From: Boseongicola sp. SB0675_bin_26
GTDB lineage: Bacteria; Pseudomonadota; Alphaproteobacteria; Rhodobacterales; Rhodobacteraceae
Length of the DNA stretch: 14,565 nt
Direction: 5' to 3'
NCBI GenBank assembly: GCA_009843725.1
Contig: VYCX01000161.1
Coordinates: 1 to 14,565 of the forward strand
In this document: one piece after another, positions 14,323-14,565 of the stretch
Numbering within the stretch: position 1 is the stretch's first letter
Layout of the letters: every line of letters starts with the position of its first letter
Made by a program: the position numbers and the translations under genes
Notes under the pieces: generated by a model
What the model was told of the DNA's origin: nothing
Database searches by the model: none
What the model saw: only the letters and a program-made list of their open reading frames with translations

Positions 14323-14565
14323 GCGGCGACGCCTCAAAGGGGCAACTTCCGGCCAGTCCCCGTCGCGACGTGGGACATCGAGAGGACCCGCACGAAGCAT
14401 CCGAACCGCGGCTTGCATGTCCGTTCGCTTCCTTATTCCGCTGCAAGGTGGCGACAGCCATGACGCACACGGCAAGCCGCGTCCCGGTTGAACCAAGCAG
14501 TGCAACCTTTCCGATGTGTCGACGGTCGGACTTGTCCACATCGTGCCAGCGAGCCGATGCACAGG
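14323..14565. other. Terminal 243 bases, no gene recognised
   Basis: Behind the GntR stop, AGGCG (14321-14325) and CGCCT (14330-14334) make a 5-bp stem with a 4-base loop; without a T-run it is a weak terminator candidate. The rest has open frames on both strands that give low-complexity, Arg/Ser-rich peptides without motifs. No RNA gene or mobile-element end is visible. Confidence 0.4.

Noticed and set aside
1..14565. CRISPR array, tRNA or rRNA genes, insertion sequences, integrase or attachment sites
   Set aside because: No regularly spaced repeats, tRNA-like cloverleaf, rRNA core sequence, transposase motif or matching terminal repeats were seen on either strand.

Overview
The window is GC-rich DNA with compact, ATGA- or TGATG-coupled operons. 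It most likely comes from an alphaproteobacterium of the Rhodobacterales. The strongest lineage clue is a SAM/SAH-type riboswitch directly upstream of metK, an RNA class I know only from that order. The ybeY-corC-lnt-metK gene order and a two-component De Ley-Doudoroff module fit the same group.

Layout. Positions 1-4811, minus strand: a housekeeping operon transcribed in the order ybeY (16S rRNA maturation), corC/hlyC-like CBS protein, lnt (lipoprotein N-acylation), metK (SAM synthesis, behind its own riboswitch) and cmk (CMP kinase, cut by the window edge). Divergent from it at 4858-5223 is a small MmcQ/YjbR-family protein. Positions 5298-7650, plus strand: three translationally coupled genes for sugar-acid catabolism, namely dgoK, dgoA and an SMP-30-type lactonase. 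Together they give lactone opening, KDGal phosphorylation and KDPGal aldol cleavage to pyruvate and glyceraldehyde-3-phosphate. The dehydratase and the sugar dehydrogenase are not in the window. Positions 7763-8149, minus strand: a VOC-family protein. Positions 8161-8898 hold no gene I can name.

Positions 8899-14322 form the most interesting unit. A cytoplasmic choline-sulfatase-like sulfatase (minus) is divergent from a polar-amino-acid-type ABC importer (two permeases, ATPase, periplasmic binding protein; plus). A FadR/FCD-type GntR regulator follows downstream. The shared promoter region carries a perfect 12-bp palindrome, ATTGTCGACAAT, that looks like a FadR-family operator and overlaps candidate promoter elements for both directions. 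The sulfatase has no signal peptide, so its sulfate-ester substrate must be imported intact, and the importer is the obvious route. The binding protein keeps the Arg that holds the anionic group of the ligand. It has Phe where amino-acid-binding members have the Asp that holds the alpha-ammonium group. This fits a ligand such as choline-O-sulfate better than an ordinary amino acid. The proposed unit is a regulated sulfate-ester uptake-and-hydrolysis module; the substrate assignment is inference.

A possible 39-codon ORF is coupled to the GntR gene, and a 22-bp GC palindrome lies behind the binding-protein gene. The last 240 bases contain no recognisable gene.
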